The notes under the pieces are model-generated. The model made no database searches. It saw only the letters and a list, made by a program, of their open reading frames with translations, and was not told the DNA's origin. DNA of 5,414 bases from Dehalococcoidia bacterium (GTDB lineage: Bacteria > Chloroflexota > Dehalococcoidia > Plut-88900), in contig JAAXHX010000273.1 of assembly GCA_012270635.1 (NCBI GenBank), positions 1 to 5,414 on the forward strand, in the 5' to 3' direction. The translations under genes were made by a program, and so were the position numbers. This document shows, in pieces, positions 1-5,414 of the stretch (positions are counted from its first letter, which is position 1; each line of letters begins with the position of its first letter).

Positions 1-2
1 TG

Positions 3-1469
3 CCCCTCAGTGGCAACGCCTACACCCGGGCCTACCCCGCCGCCTCCCTGGACACCTCCGACGCCGCGTTCACCTTCCGCGAGTACGAGACTGATCCCCG
101 GGTCCCCATCCCCCCAGACACCTGGCAGTTCGCCAAGCCCGACCCCTCGGGAGAACCCCTCCCCTCCCCGACCGACGTCTATCTGCCCCAAGGTTTCAAA
201 CCCGGCTGGATCTACGAGCTGGTATACACGGCCAAGGACCCCCTGGTCATGGGCCTAGGCTTCACGGGTGTCCGAGACCTGGTCTCCTTCCTGCTCAATG
301 CCGATGCGGACTCGGAGGGGAGGCCCAATCCCGTCCGCGACAACGGCGCGGGAATCGAGAAGGCCTACGGCTGGGGGTGTTCTCAGAGCGCGCGCTTTCT
401 GCGGGAGTTCGTCTACCGGGGATTCAACGAAGATGTCCAGGGCAGACGGGTCTTCGCGGGAATATCGCCCTTCGTGTCAGGTGGGGGGCGGGTATTCGTC
501 AACTACCGGTTCTCGCAACCGGGCCGGTACCCGAGACAGCACTACGACCACCTCTACCCTTCCGACCAGTTTCCCCATGCCTATCCCGTGACCACCGACT
601 CCCTGACGGGCAGGACCGACGGCATTCTCAAACGCCCGGACACCGACCCCCTGGTCGTACATACTCAGTCGGCGTCCGAATACTGGCAGCGCCGCGGCTC
701 CCTGGTCCACACCGACTCCCTCGGTAACGACATCGCTGACCACGCGAGGTCCAGGGTCTACCTCTTCGCCTCGGCGGAGCACAGCCCCGATCACGTCAAC
801 GGCCCCGTCTACGGCGGGTTCAAACACCCCAGCAACCCTCTCAACGTCACAGCGCTCCTCCGGGCCATGCTGGACAACCTTGACGGCTGGGCCACCCTCG
901 GCGCTACCCCGCCCGACAGCCGGGTCCCCACCCGTGCCACCGATACCTCCGTGCCCGCTGAAGTCTCCAACGCCCGATTTCCCCGGATACCCGGCGTCAG
1001 ACCCCCGTCGACGACTAACCGCCTCTTCGTCCAAGACTACGGCCCCGACTTCGAGCAGGGCGTCCTGTCGGTGGAGCCGCCCCTGGAAGACAGGACGCGG
1101 GAATATGCGGTGTTGACACCCCAAGTCGACTCTGACGGAAACGACGTTCCCGGCATCCGGGGCCCGGAGCTCGAGGTCCCGCTGGCAACCTATACCGGCT
1201 GGAACTTCAGACTGCCGGGCGCCGCGGGGGAAGCGATGGCCGCGGTCAACGGCAGCTACCTGCCCTTCGCCAGGACCCGGGATGAGCGGATGAAGAGCGG
1301 GGACCCTCGCCCCTCCGTCGAGGAGCGTTACGGTTCTCGGGCCCACTACGTGAGGTTGGTTGCCCTGGCCGCCCAGCGGCTCGTTGCAGAGCGTCTGATC
1401 TTGGAGGAGGACGCGGACCGGTTCGTGGAGAGGGCCATGCGGGAGCCCGCCTTCGACGGGCTGGGCTAG
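3..1469 (+). CDS. alpha/beta hydrolase domain-containing protein (Abhydrolase_10-like), 5' partial
   Basis: The reading frame is open from the first complete codon at 3 to TAG at 1467-1469, giving 488 residues with the N-terminus missing. An ATG at 249 lies inside the conserved segment that starts YELVYTAKDPLVMGLGF, so it is not the true start; coding clearly continues upstream. The protein resembles the family annotated 'alpha/beta hydrolase domain' (PF20091 type), many members of which are secreted or of unknown substrate. Landmarks: GLGFTGVRDLVSFL (about 84-97); nucleophile elbow GCSQSARF with likely catalytic Ser127; GFNEDVQGRRVF; NYRFSQP; EYW at 226-228 (Glu226 a candidate acid); SAEHS with candidate catalytic His260; a C-terminal TGWNFRLPG and GSYLPFARTRDER segment. 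Two positions differ from the pattern I recall: SQSA instead of SQSG, and VFAG instead of VFDG. A signal peptide cannot be judged. It is convergent with the oxidoreductase. Family assignment is firm; the substrate (ester or lactone) is unknown. Confidence 0.88.
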   Translation, partial: PLSGNAYTRAYPAASLDTSDAAFTFREYETDPRVPIPPDTWQFAKPDPSGEPLPSPTDVYLPQGFKPGWIYELVYTAKDPLVMGLGFTGVRDLVSFLLNADADSEGRPNPVRDNGAGIEKAYGWGCSQSARFLREFVYRGFNEDVQGRRVFAGISPFVSGGGRVFVNYRFSQPGRYPRQHYDHLYPSDQFPHAYPVTTDSLTGRTDGILKRPDTDPLVVHTQSASEYWQRRGSLVHTDSLGNDIADHARSRVYLFASAEHSPDHVNGPVYGGFKHPSNPLNVTALLRAMLDNLDGWATLGATPPDSRVPTRATDTSVPAEVSNARFPRIPGVRPPSTTNRLFVQDYGPDFEQGVLSVEPPLEDRTREYAVLTPQVDSDGNDVPGIRGPELEVPLATYTGWNFRLPGAAGEAMAAVNGSYLPFARTRDERMKSGDPRPSVEERYGSRAHYVRLVALAAQRLVAERLILEEDADRFVERAMREPAFDGLG

Positions 1470-2440
1470 CCCGCGCTCAACCTGTCCAGCGCCTCCAATA
1501 CAGGCGCGAGTTCCTCGGCCGTCTTGGGAGTCGTAGGGTCCAGGCATATCTGTATGTGGGAAATGCCCTCGCGCTCGTATTCGAGCAACTCCTCGGCCAC
1601 TGCCTCAGGAGCGCCTGTGAGGGGTTTCAACGGGGCCTGCCCCACCAGCTGGTCGCTGGGTAGGCGGTCCCACCACGGGTCGGCGTTGGCGTCGGCCATC
1701 AGCACGGCGTGGCTACGCTCCAGGCTAGCCGGGTCCCGACCCTGCTCCCGACAGGCCGCGTCGACAATCGAGCGCATCCTCTTGGCCCCTTCGACGCTGT
1801 TGAGGGTGTCGTCGTAGTACGCGTTCCAGATGTCGGCGTATTTGGCGGTCAACGCCATCATCCGGGGCCTGCTCGCCCCGATCAAGATAGGTGGGCCTTG
1901 GGGTCGGGGGCCGAGGGGGCGGAGCTCGCACTCCCGTGCGCTGTGGAACCTTCCTTCGAAGTCCACCCGTCCATCCCTAAGCAGGCCGTGCACTATCTGC
2001 AGCCCCTCTTCGAAGCGGCCCACCATGTAGTCGTATGGAAAGCCGTAGGAATCGTATTCGAACTTGTGGTACCCCGCCCCCAGCCCCAGGATCAGTCTCC
2101 CGTCGCTTATCTCCTCGACGGTGGAGGCCATCTTGGCCAGAAGGGCCGGGTTTCGCCAGCCCATCGCCAGGACCAATGTTCCGAGCTCGACCCGGTTGGT
2201 GATAGCCGCTACGGCGGAGAGGAGCGACCACACTTCCCACACGCCCCGGGCCTGCTCCTCGCCTTCCAGCCTGTAGATGAGATGGTCCACCAGCCAGACC
2301 GAGTCGAAGCCCACTTCCTCGGCGACCTGGGCAATCTCGCTGATCTCCTTCCAGCTGCTCATCCCCGGGCCACGGAGGCCCTCGGTCTGGGGCAGCATCA
2401 ACCCGACTTTCAGCGTCCTGGAACCGCTCGCAACCGTCAT
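1466..2440 (-). CDS. LLM class (luciferase-like) flavin-dependent oxidoreductase
   Basis: This complete 324-residue protein has the normal length for the bacterial luciferase-like monooxygenase superfamily, TIM-barrel enzymes that use reduced FMN or F420. The N-terminal strand KVGLMLPQ (11-18) is followed by AEEVGFDSVWLVDHL (40-54), WSLLSAVAAITNRVELGTLV (71-90), RNPALLAKMASTVEEISDGR (96-115) and the glycine-rich LILGLGAGYHKFEYDSYG (116-133). It continues with the GRFEEGLQIVHGLL helix and GPPILIGAS (182-190), ending in a C-terminal helix LAPVLEALDRL. These are the usual barrel strands and flavin-phosphate region. Cofactor and substrate cannot be read from sequence; F420-dependent and FMN-dependent members look alike at this level. 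Start ATG (2438-2440) is supported by GGGAG six bases upstream. The TAG stop overlaps the stop of the convergent hydrolase. RecQ lies 224 bp upstream on the same strand, so a separate promoter is likely but not proven. Confidence 0.93.
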   Translation of the reverse strand: MTVASGSRTLKVGLMLPQTEGLRGPGMSSWKEISEIAQVAEEVGFDSVWLVDHLIYRLEGEEQARGVWEVWSLLSAVAAITNRVELGTLVLAMGWRNPALLAKMASTVEEISDGRLILGLGAGYHKFEYDSYGFPYDYMVGRFEEGLQIVHGLLRDGRVDFEGRFHSARECELRPLGPRPQGPPILIGASRPRMMALTAKYADIWNAYYDDTLNSVEGAKRMRSIVDAACREQGRDPASLERSHAVLMADANADPWWDRLPSDQLVGQAPLKPLTGAPEAVAEELLEYEREGISHIQICLDPTTPKTAEELAPVLEALDRLSAG

Positions 2441-2446
2441 GCCTCA

Positions 2447-2451
2447 CTCCC
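2447..2451 (-). promoter_or_regulatory. ribosome-binding site of the LLM oxidoreductase
   Basis: On the minus strand GGGAG stands six bases before the ATG at 2440, with a second purine run GAGG one base from the ATG. The spacing of the first is ideal, and it supports this start. Confidence 0.7.
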
Positions 2452-2479
2452 GGATAAAGCTACTCCGCCCGAGACTCCC

Positions 2480-2507
2480 GCCAAGTGTACACGTTTTCCG
2501 GCTTGGC
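2480..2507. promoter_or_regulatory. inverted repeat with nested palindrome upstream of the LLM oxidoreductase gene
   Basis: GCCAAG (2480-2485) and CTTGGC (2502-2507) are perfect inverted copies separated by 16 bases. The octamer GTGTACAC (2485-2492) overlaps the left arm and is itself a perfect palindrome. The element lies 40-67 bases upstream of the oxidoreductase start codon, where an operator or a leader hairpin could sit. There is no T-run after either arm, so it does not look like a Rho-independent terminator. No regulator gene is next to it. A function as operator is inference. Confidence 0.3.
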
Positions 2508-2519
2508 AGTATGCGAGCT

Positions 2520-2525
2520 TTTATA
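2520..2525 (-). promoter_or_regulatory. possible -10 element for the LLM oxidoreductase
   Basis: On the minus strand TATAAA occurs in an AT-rich patch (TTATAAAAG) within an otherwise GC-rich spacer, 79 bases upstream of the start codon. It matches five of six bases of TATAAT. No recognisable -35 hexamer stands 16-18 bases upstream, and no TG extension precedes it. The predicted transcript would begin just before the GCCAAG/CTTGGC dyad, placing that dyad in the leader or at the start site. Weak evidence. Confidence 0.25.
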
Positions 2526-2573
2526 ACCCATGTCGGGGGGGCGGAGGCCGCTCGTGCTGGGCCCCTAGTTTAT

Positions 2574-2590
2574 CCTGAGCCTGTCGAAGG
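2574..2590. repeat. dispersed palindromic-type repeat core (PEPVEG / CTTCGACAGGCTCAGG family)
   Basis: The 17-mer CCTGAGCCTGTCGAAGG (reverse CCTTCGACAGGCTCAGG) is the core of a short intergenic repeat that I recognise from many GC-rich bacterial genomes. When it is wrongly translated it yields PEPVEG-like peptides, and one plus-strand shadow frame here does so. The outer arms are imperfect in this copy: TCCT and AGGA can pair, but the flanks TTTA and AAGC do not continue the stem well, so it is a degenerate copy. It lies between the 3' end of recQ and the upstream region of the oxidoreductase gene, the usual intergenic setting. Only one copy is in the window; repetition elsewhere is established knowledge, not seen here. 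Confidence 0.6.
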
Positions 2591-2664
2591 AAAGCATGAG
2601 TTGGGGTCAAGGCTGAAGACCGCGGGAGAGGTATAGGAGTACGACCCGCAGTTATGCAAACGAC

Positions 2665-4875
2665 TCACGGGTCCGAAAGTCTACCCTGTTGATGCAGATG
2701 AATCCGCGCCAGCTTCAACTCCTCGTAGTCAAACCCGTCTCCCAGATACTCCCGCACGGGGGCAAGCAGGGCGCTCCCGCACGCCCCGAAGGCCTTCTCT
2801 ATCTCCCTCAATCTTTCCGGCTCGGGGAGCAGATGGCCCACCTCCACATCCTCCCCCTTCGCGACGATGCGTTCTATATGCCCGATGACCGTGGACCACG
2901 CCAGCCCCCTCTCCCTGGCGATGTCCACCACCGACAAGCCTCGGGCCAGCATATCCCTCGTCGTTTGGTGGGTGACGCTGAGGGGTCCGGCGTCAGGCCG
3001 TTCGCCGCCACTCCTTGTCGTCTCGCGGGGCCTCGGCCCCGCCACCCACCGGTCGGCGGGGATTTCGATGCCGTTGGCTTCAACGTATTCGCGTATCATT
3101 TCCGTGAATTCAGGGCCGTACTCGTCCAGCTTGACCTCTCCTACGCCGGTAATGCGTGAAAACTCCTCCTTGCTCCGGGGATATGTTGCCGCCATGTGGC
3201 GGAGCGATACGTCGCCGAAGACGACGTAGGGTGGCACATTTCGCTCCTCCGCCAGCCGACGCCTCAAAGCGCGCAACTCTTCGAAGAGCCCAGCGTCGTA
3301 CTCCATAGAGTCGGGCGAGCGGCGGGGCCCTGCTGCCCGGGTCTCCTCTGCCGGCCTCACCAGCGTCAGTCTCCGTCGCTCCCGAAGAAAGGCCCGGCCC
3401 TCGGGGGAGAGGGACAGGGTGGGATAGTCCCCTTCGCTGCGGGTCAGCAGTCCCTGCGCCTGGATCTGCCCGACAATCTCCTTCATCTGCCGCTTACTGA
3501 AGTCCTTGACGATGCCGTAGACGCTCAACTGGTCGTGGCCCAGGGCCAGGACTCGCTTGTCCCGGCTCCCGACCAATACGTCAATCACATAGTTCGCCCC
3601 GAACCTCTCCCCGGTTCGCACCACTGCGGAGAGCGTCTTTTGCGCGATCTCCGTGGCGTCGAACTGCGCGTCCAGGTCCAGGCAGATGTCGCAGGCGCCG
3701 CAGTTTCCACCCGGCCACCTCTCACCGAAATACCCGAGGAGGAACTTGCGACGGCATGTCGGGAGCTGGGCGTACTCCACCATCTTGTCCAGCTTCCGGC
3801 GCGCGTTGTGCCGTTCCCTCTCACCCTCGATCTGGGCGATGAAGTACACCTGCTTACGCCTGTCGGCCAGAGTGAAGAAGAGGACGCATTCGCTGGGCAG
3901 CCCGTCCCTCCCCGCCCGACCCGTCTCCTGATAGTAGCCCTCCACCGACTTGGGCAGGTTGTTGTGCACCACGAGCCGGACGTCCGGCTTGTCTATGCCC
4001 ATCCCAAAGGCGATGGTCGCGACGATTATGGGGACCCTGTCCCGTATGAAATCGTCCTGGGCCTTGCGCCGGGTCTCCGGGTCCAGGCCAGCGTGATAGG
4101 GTCGGGCGTCGAAGCCCTGGGCGTCCAGCCGACGGGCCAGGTCTTCGGTCTCCTGGCGGGAGAAGCAGTAGATGATGGCGGACCGGCCCCGATACCTCTC
4201 CAGGAGGGCAATCAACTCCGTCCAGGAGTCGGCTTTGGGCCGTACGGAATAGCTGAGGTTCGACCTGTTGAAGCTCGACTGGAATACCCGGCTTCCCCCT
4301 AACCTCAACTGCCCGATGATGTCATCCCGCACCTGTTCCGTGGCCGTGGCGGTCAGCGCGATCACGGGCGTCGAGGGAAAGTCGCGCCTAAGGTCCAGCA
4401 GGTTGCGGTAGTCGGGCCGAAACTCGTGGCCCCATTCGGAGATGCAATGGGCCTCGTCGATGGCGATGAGGCTCAGTTCCAGGTCGTGGAGGAAGCGGCG
4501 GAACGCGGGTGCGGGCAGGCGCTCGGGGGCGACGTACAGCAGCTTGCTCCGCCCGGCCCTGACCTCTCTTTGCACCCGGTCAATCTCCGCCCCTGAAAGC
4601 GAGCTGTTGATGAACCGGGCAGGGATGCCGTTGGCGTTCAGAGCGTCGACCTGGTCCTTCATCAGCGCAATCAGCGGAGACACCACCAGCGTGACGCCTT
4701 CGAAGATCAGGGCCGGAAGCTGGTAGCAGAGGGACTTTCCGCCGCCTGTGGGCATCAACGCCAGCCCGTCCCGCCGGGCCAGGACGTTGTCGATTATCTC
4801 TTCCTGCAACGGCCAGAACCTGTCGTAGCCGAAGCGGGACTTGAGGACGGCAATGGGGTCGGCGGCGCTATCCAT
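2665..4875 (-). CDS. recQ: ATP-dependent DNA helicase RecQ with HRDC and C-terminal helix-turn-helix
   Basis: RecQ is a 3'-to-5' superfamily 2 DNA helicase acting in recombination and replication-fork repair. Counted from the ATG at 4873-4875 the protein has 736 residues, longer than the roughly 610 of E. coli RecQ. Motif 0 is FGYDRFWPLQ (15-24). Walker A is TGGGKS with Lys47. DEAH stands at 140-143, followed by the aromatic-rich loop CISEWGHEFRPDY. TATAT is at 175-179, motif V is ATIAFGMGIDKPDVR, and motif VI is QETGRAGRDG with Arg320 and Arg323. Four zinc ligands are present: Cys374, Cys392, Cys395 and Cys398. A winged-helix RQC region (about 402-500), an HRDC domain (about 523-598) and an extra domain like HTH_40 (about 627-729) follow. 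All catalytic residues are intact. A TTG at 4884 would add three residues; neither start has a clear Shine-Dalgarno sequence, and an in-frame stop at 4909-4911 limits further extension. The gene diverges from the CoA-transferase. Confidence 0.96.
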   Translation of the reverse strand: MDSAADPIAVLKSRFGYDRFWPLQEEIIDNVLARRDGLALMPTGGGKSLCYQLPALIFEGVTLVVSPLIALMKDQVDALNANGIPARFINSSLSGAEIDRVQREVRAGRSKLLYVAPERLPAPAFRRFLHDLELSLIAIDEAHCISEWGHEFRPDYRNLLDLRRDFPSTPVIALTATATEQVRDDIIGQLRLGGSRVFQSSFNRSNLSYSVRPKADSWTELIALLERYRGRSAIIYCFSRQETEDLARRLDAQGFDARPYHAGLDPETRRKAQDDFIRDRVPIIVATIAFGMGIDKPDVRLVVHNNLPKSVEGYYQETGRAGRDGLPSECVLFFTLADRRKQVYFIAQIEGERERHNARRKLDKMVEYAQLPTCRRKFLLGYFGERWPGGNCGACDICLDLDAQFDATEIAQKTLSAVVRTGERFGANYVIDVLVGSRDKRVLALGHDQLSVYGIVKDFSKRQMKEIVGQIQAQGLLTRSEGDYPTLSLSPEGRAFLRERRRLTLVRPAEETRAAGPRRSPDSMEYDAGLFEELRALRRRLAEERNVPPYVVFGDVSLRHMAATYPRSKEEFSRITGVGEVKLDEYGPEFTEMIREYVEANGIEIPADRWVAGPRPRETTRSGGERPDAGPLSVTHQTTRDMLARGLSVVDIARERGLAWSTVIGHIERIVAKGEDVEVGHLLPEPERLREIEKAFGACGSALLAPVREYLGDGFDYEELKLARIHLHQQGRLSDP

Positions 4876-4932
4876 GGGCGTCAAAATAGGAAGAAGGCGG
4901 GGCTTTGGTCATCTCCGGCATGTTCGCCCCTA

Positions 4933-4938
4933 TATAAT
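4933..4938 (+). promoter_or_regulatory. -10 element of the CoA-transferase promoter
   Basis: A perfect TATAAT lies 48 bases before the TTG start at 4987, in the only AT-rich patch of the divergent spacer. Transcription would begin near 4944-4946, leaving a leader of about 40 bases. No good -35 hexamer is found 16-18 bases upstream, and there is no TG extension, so the promoter may need an activator. Confidence 0.5.
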
Positions 4939-4939
4939 A
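4934..4939 (-). promoter_or_regulatory. possible -10 element of the recQ promoter, overlapping the divergent -10
   Basis: The minus strand reads TATTAT here, five of six bases of the consensus, because the block TATAATA is nearly symmetrical. Transcription would start near 4926-4928, about 50 bases before the recQ ATG. No -35 is evident. Confidence 0.3.
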
Positions 4940-4973
4940 CCTGCAATTGCCCCAGGCCCGACCCAGTTCCCCC

Positions 4974-4978
4974 GAGGA
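4974..4978 (+). promoter_or_regulatory. ribosome-binding site that fixes the CoA-transferase TTG start
   Basis: GAGGA stands eight bases upstream of TTG at 4987-4989. It favours this start over the later in-frame GTG at 5032, which would cut into the conserved N-terminal GVRVLDF segment. Confidence 0.55.
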
Positions 4979-4986
4979 AAATCACG

Positions 4987-5414
4987 TTGCCCCGAAGTCC
5001 AAACGTCAAAGGTCCCGGCCCCCTGCACGGCGTGAGAGTCCTGGACTTTACCAGGGCCCTGGCGGGCCCCTTCTGCACCCGGTTGCTGAGCGACCTGGGC
5101 GCGGAGGTCATCAAGATCGAGCCCCCGCCCGGCGACCAGTCTCGTGACTTCATGTACGTGACCGAAGAGGGCATCAGCGGCTACTTCATGCAGCACAACG
5201 CCGGGAAGAAGGGCCTCTGCCTCGACTTACGGCTCCCCGCCGGCATCGCCTTGGCCAGGGCCCTGGCCGACGTATCCGACGTGGTGGTCGAGAACTACCG
5301 GCCCGGCGTCATGGAGCGTCTCGAGCTCGACTACGCCACCCTTTCAAGGACCAATCCCGGGCTGGTGATGTGCTCCATCTCGGGATATGGGCAGGAGGGA
5401 CGCTACGTCCACCG
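4987..5414 (+). CDS. CaiB/BaiF (class III) CoA-transferase family protein, 3' partial
   Basis: The frame is open from TTG at 4987 to the window end, giving 142 residues of a family whose members usually have about 380-410. Class III CoA-transferases move CoA between carboxylic acids, through a catalytic aspartate that lies near residue 169 in formyl-CoA transferase and therefore falls outside this window. Seen here: LHGVRVLDFTRALAGPF (13-29), SDLGAEVIKIEPPPGDQSR, YFMQHNAGKKGLCLDLR, SDVVVENYRPGVMERLELDY, and NPGLVMCSISGYGQEGRY at the end. These are the family's N-terminal Rossmann-like signatures in the right order. The stretch NAGKKG replaces the more common N-R-N/G-K-R-S pattern. Substrate cannot be assigned; oxalate, carnitine, bile-acid, alpha-methylacyl and aromatic-acid transferases and racemases share these motifs. 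It is divergent from recQ, with its own -10 and ribosome-binding site. Confidence 0.9.
   Translation, partial: MPRSPNVKGPGPLHGVRVLDFTRALAGPFCTRLLSDLGAEVIKIEPPPGDQSRDFMYVTEEGISGYFMQHNAGKKGLCLDLRLPAGIALARALADVSDVVVENYRPGVMERLELDYATLSRTNPGLVMCSISGYGQEGRYVH

Noticed and set aside
10..258. Proline-rich plus-strand frame of 82 codons at the left edge
   Set aside because: The overlapping frame starting at 3 encodes the conserved hydrolase sequence; the proline and serine excess is typical of an out-of-frame reading.
477..1547. Open minus-strand frame of 356 codons opposite the hydrolase
   Set aside because: It is antisense to a well-recognised hydrolase, lacks family motifs, is rich in G, V and R as GC-rich shadow frames are, and crosses the convergent stop junction.
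1709..2578. Open plus-strand frame of 289 codons opposite the oxidoreductase
   Set aside because: It is antisense to a complete LLM oxidoreductase and resembles no known family.
2277..2636. Small plus-strand frame whose product contains PEPVEG
   Set aside because: The PEPVEG peptide is the known mistranslation of the intergenic repeat; the rest is antisense to the oxidoreductase N-terminus and spacer.
2622..2649. GCGGG/CCCGC inverted repeat downstream of recQ as a terminator
   Set aside because: The stem is only five base pairs, the loop is 18 bases and no T-run follows on the minus strand.
3196..4302. Open plus-strand frame of 368 codons within recQ
   Set aside because: It lies wholly opposite conserved RecQ motor motifs, has no recognisable domain and shows the composition of a GC-rich shadow.
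4899..4930. GGGGC/GCCCC inverted repeat in the recQ-CoA-transferase spacer
   Set aside because: Five-base arms with a 22-base gap are expected by chance in GC-rich DNA.
4881..5196. Two minus-strand frames (88 and 97 codons) over the CoA-transferase start and the divergent spacer
   Set aside because: They oppose the conserved CaiB/BaiF N-terminus, run across the promoter region and have no recognisable domain.

Overview
This is a GC-rich bacterial stretch with four densely packed genes. Two are cut by the window edges, and no RNA gene, CRISPR array, insertion sequence or phage gene is visible. The gene set is an Abhydrolase_10-type alpha/beta hydrolase, a luciferase-like (LLM class) flavin-dependent oxidoreductase, a class III (CaiB/BaiF) CoA-transferase and RecQ. 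Together with high GC, TTG starts and a PEPVEG-type dispersed repeat, it resembles an environmental bacterium rich in catabolic paralogues. Chloroflexota of the SAR202/Dehalococcoidia kind are my best guess. This is inference from gene content only, and Actinobacteria or Proteobacteria cannot be excluded.

Layout: (1) positions 3-1469, plus strand, the C-terminal 488 residues of an alpha/beta hydrolase whose start lies left of the window. (2) 1466-2440, minus strand, a complete 324-residue LLM oxidoreductase. It is convergent with the hydrolase, and both stop codons share the four-base palindrome CTAG. (3) 2441-2664, a 224-bp spacer with the oxidoreductase ribosome-binding site, a GCCAAG/CTTGGC dyad enclosing GTGTACAC, an AT-rich possible -10 and one copy of the repeat core CCTGAGCCTGTCGAAGG. 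(4) 2665-4875 (or 4884), minus strand, a complete RecQ helicase with all motor motifs, the four zinc cysteines, HRDC and an extra C-terminal helix-turn-helix domain. (5) 4885-4986, a divergent spacer of about 100 bp with a perfect TATAAT that overlaps a near-consensus -10 on the other strand. (6) 4987 to the window end, plus strand, the N-terminal 142 residues of a CaiB/BaiF CoA-transferase.

How they work together: the hydrolase, oxidoreductase and CoA-transferase belong to families used in breaking down organic acids, esters and xenobiotic-like compounds. They lie on different strands and do not form one operon, so a shared pathway is only a possibility. RecQ is a DNA-repair enzyme with no obvious link to them. 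I see no convincing new defence or mobile system. The most unusual points are regulatory or architectural: the shared CTAG stop, the overlapping divergent -10 elements, the dyad upstream of the oxidoreductase, and the dispersed repeat.
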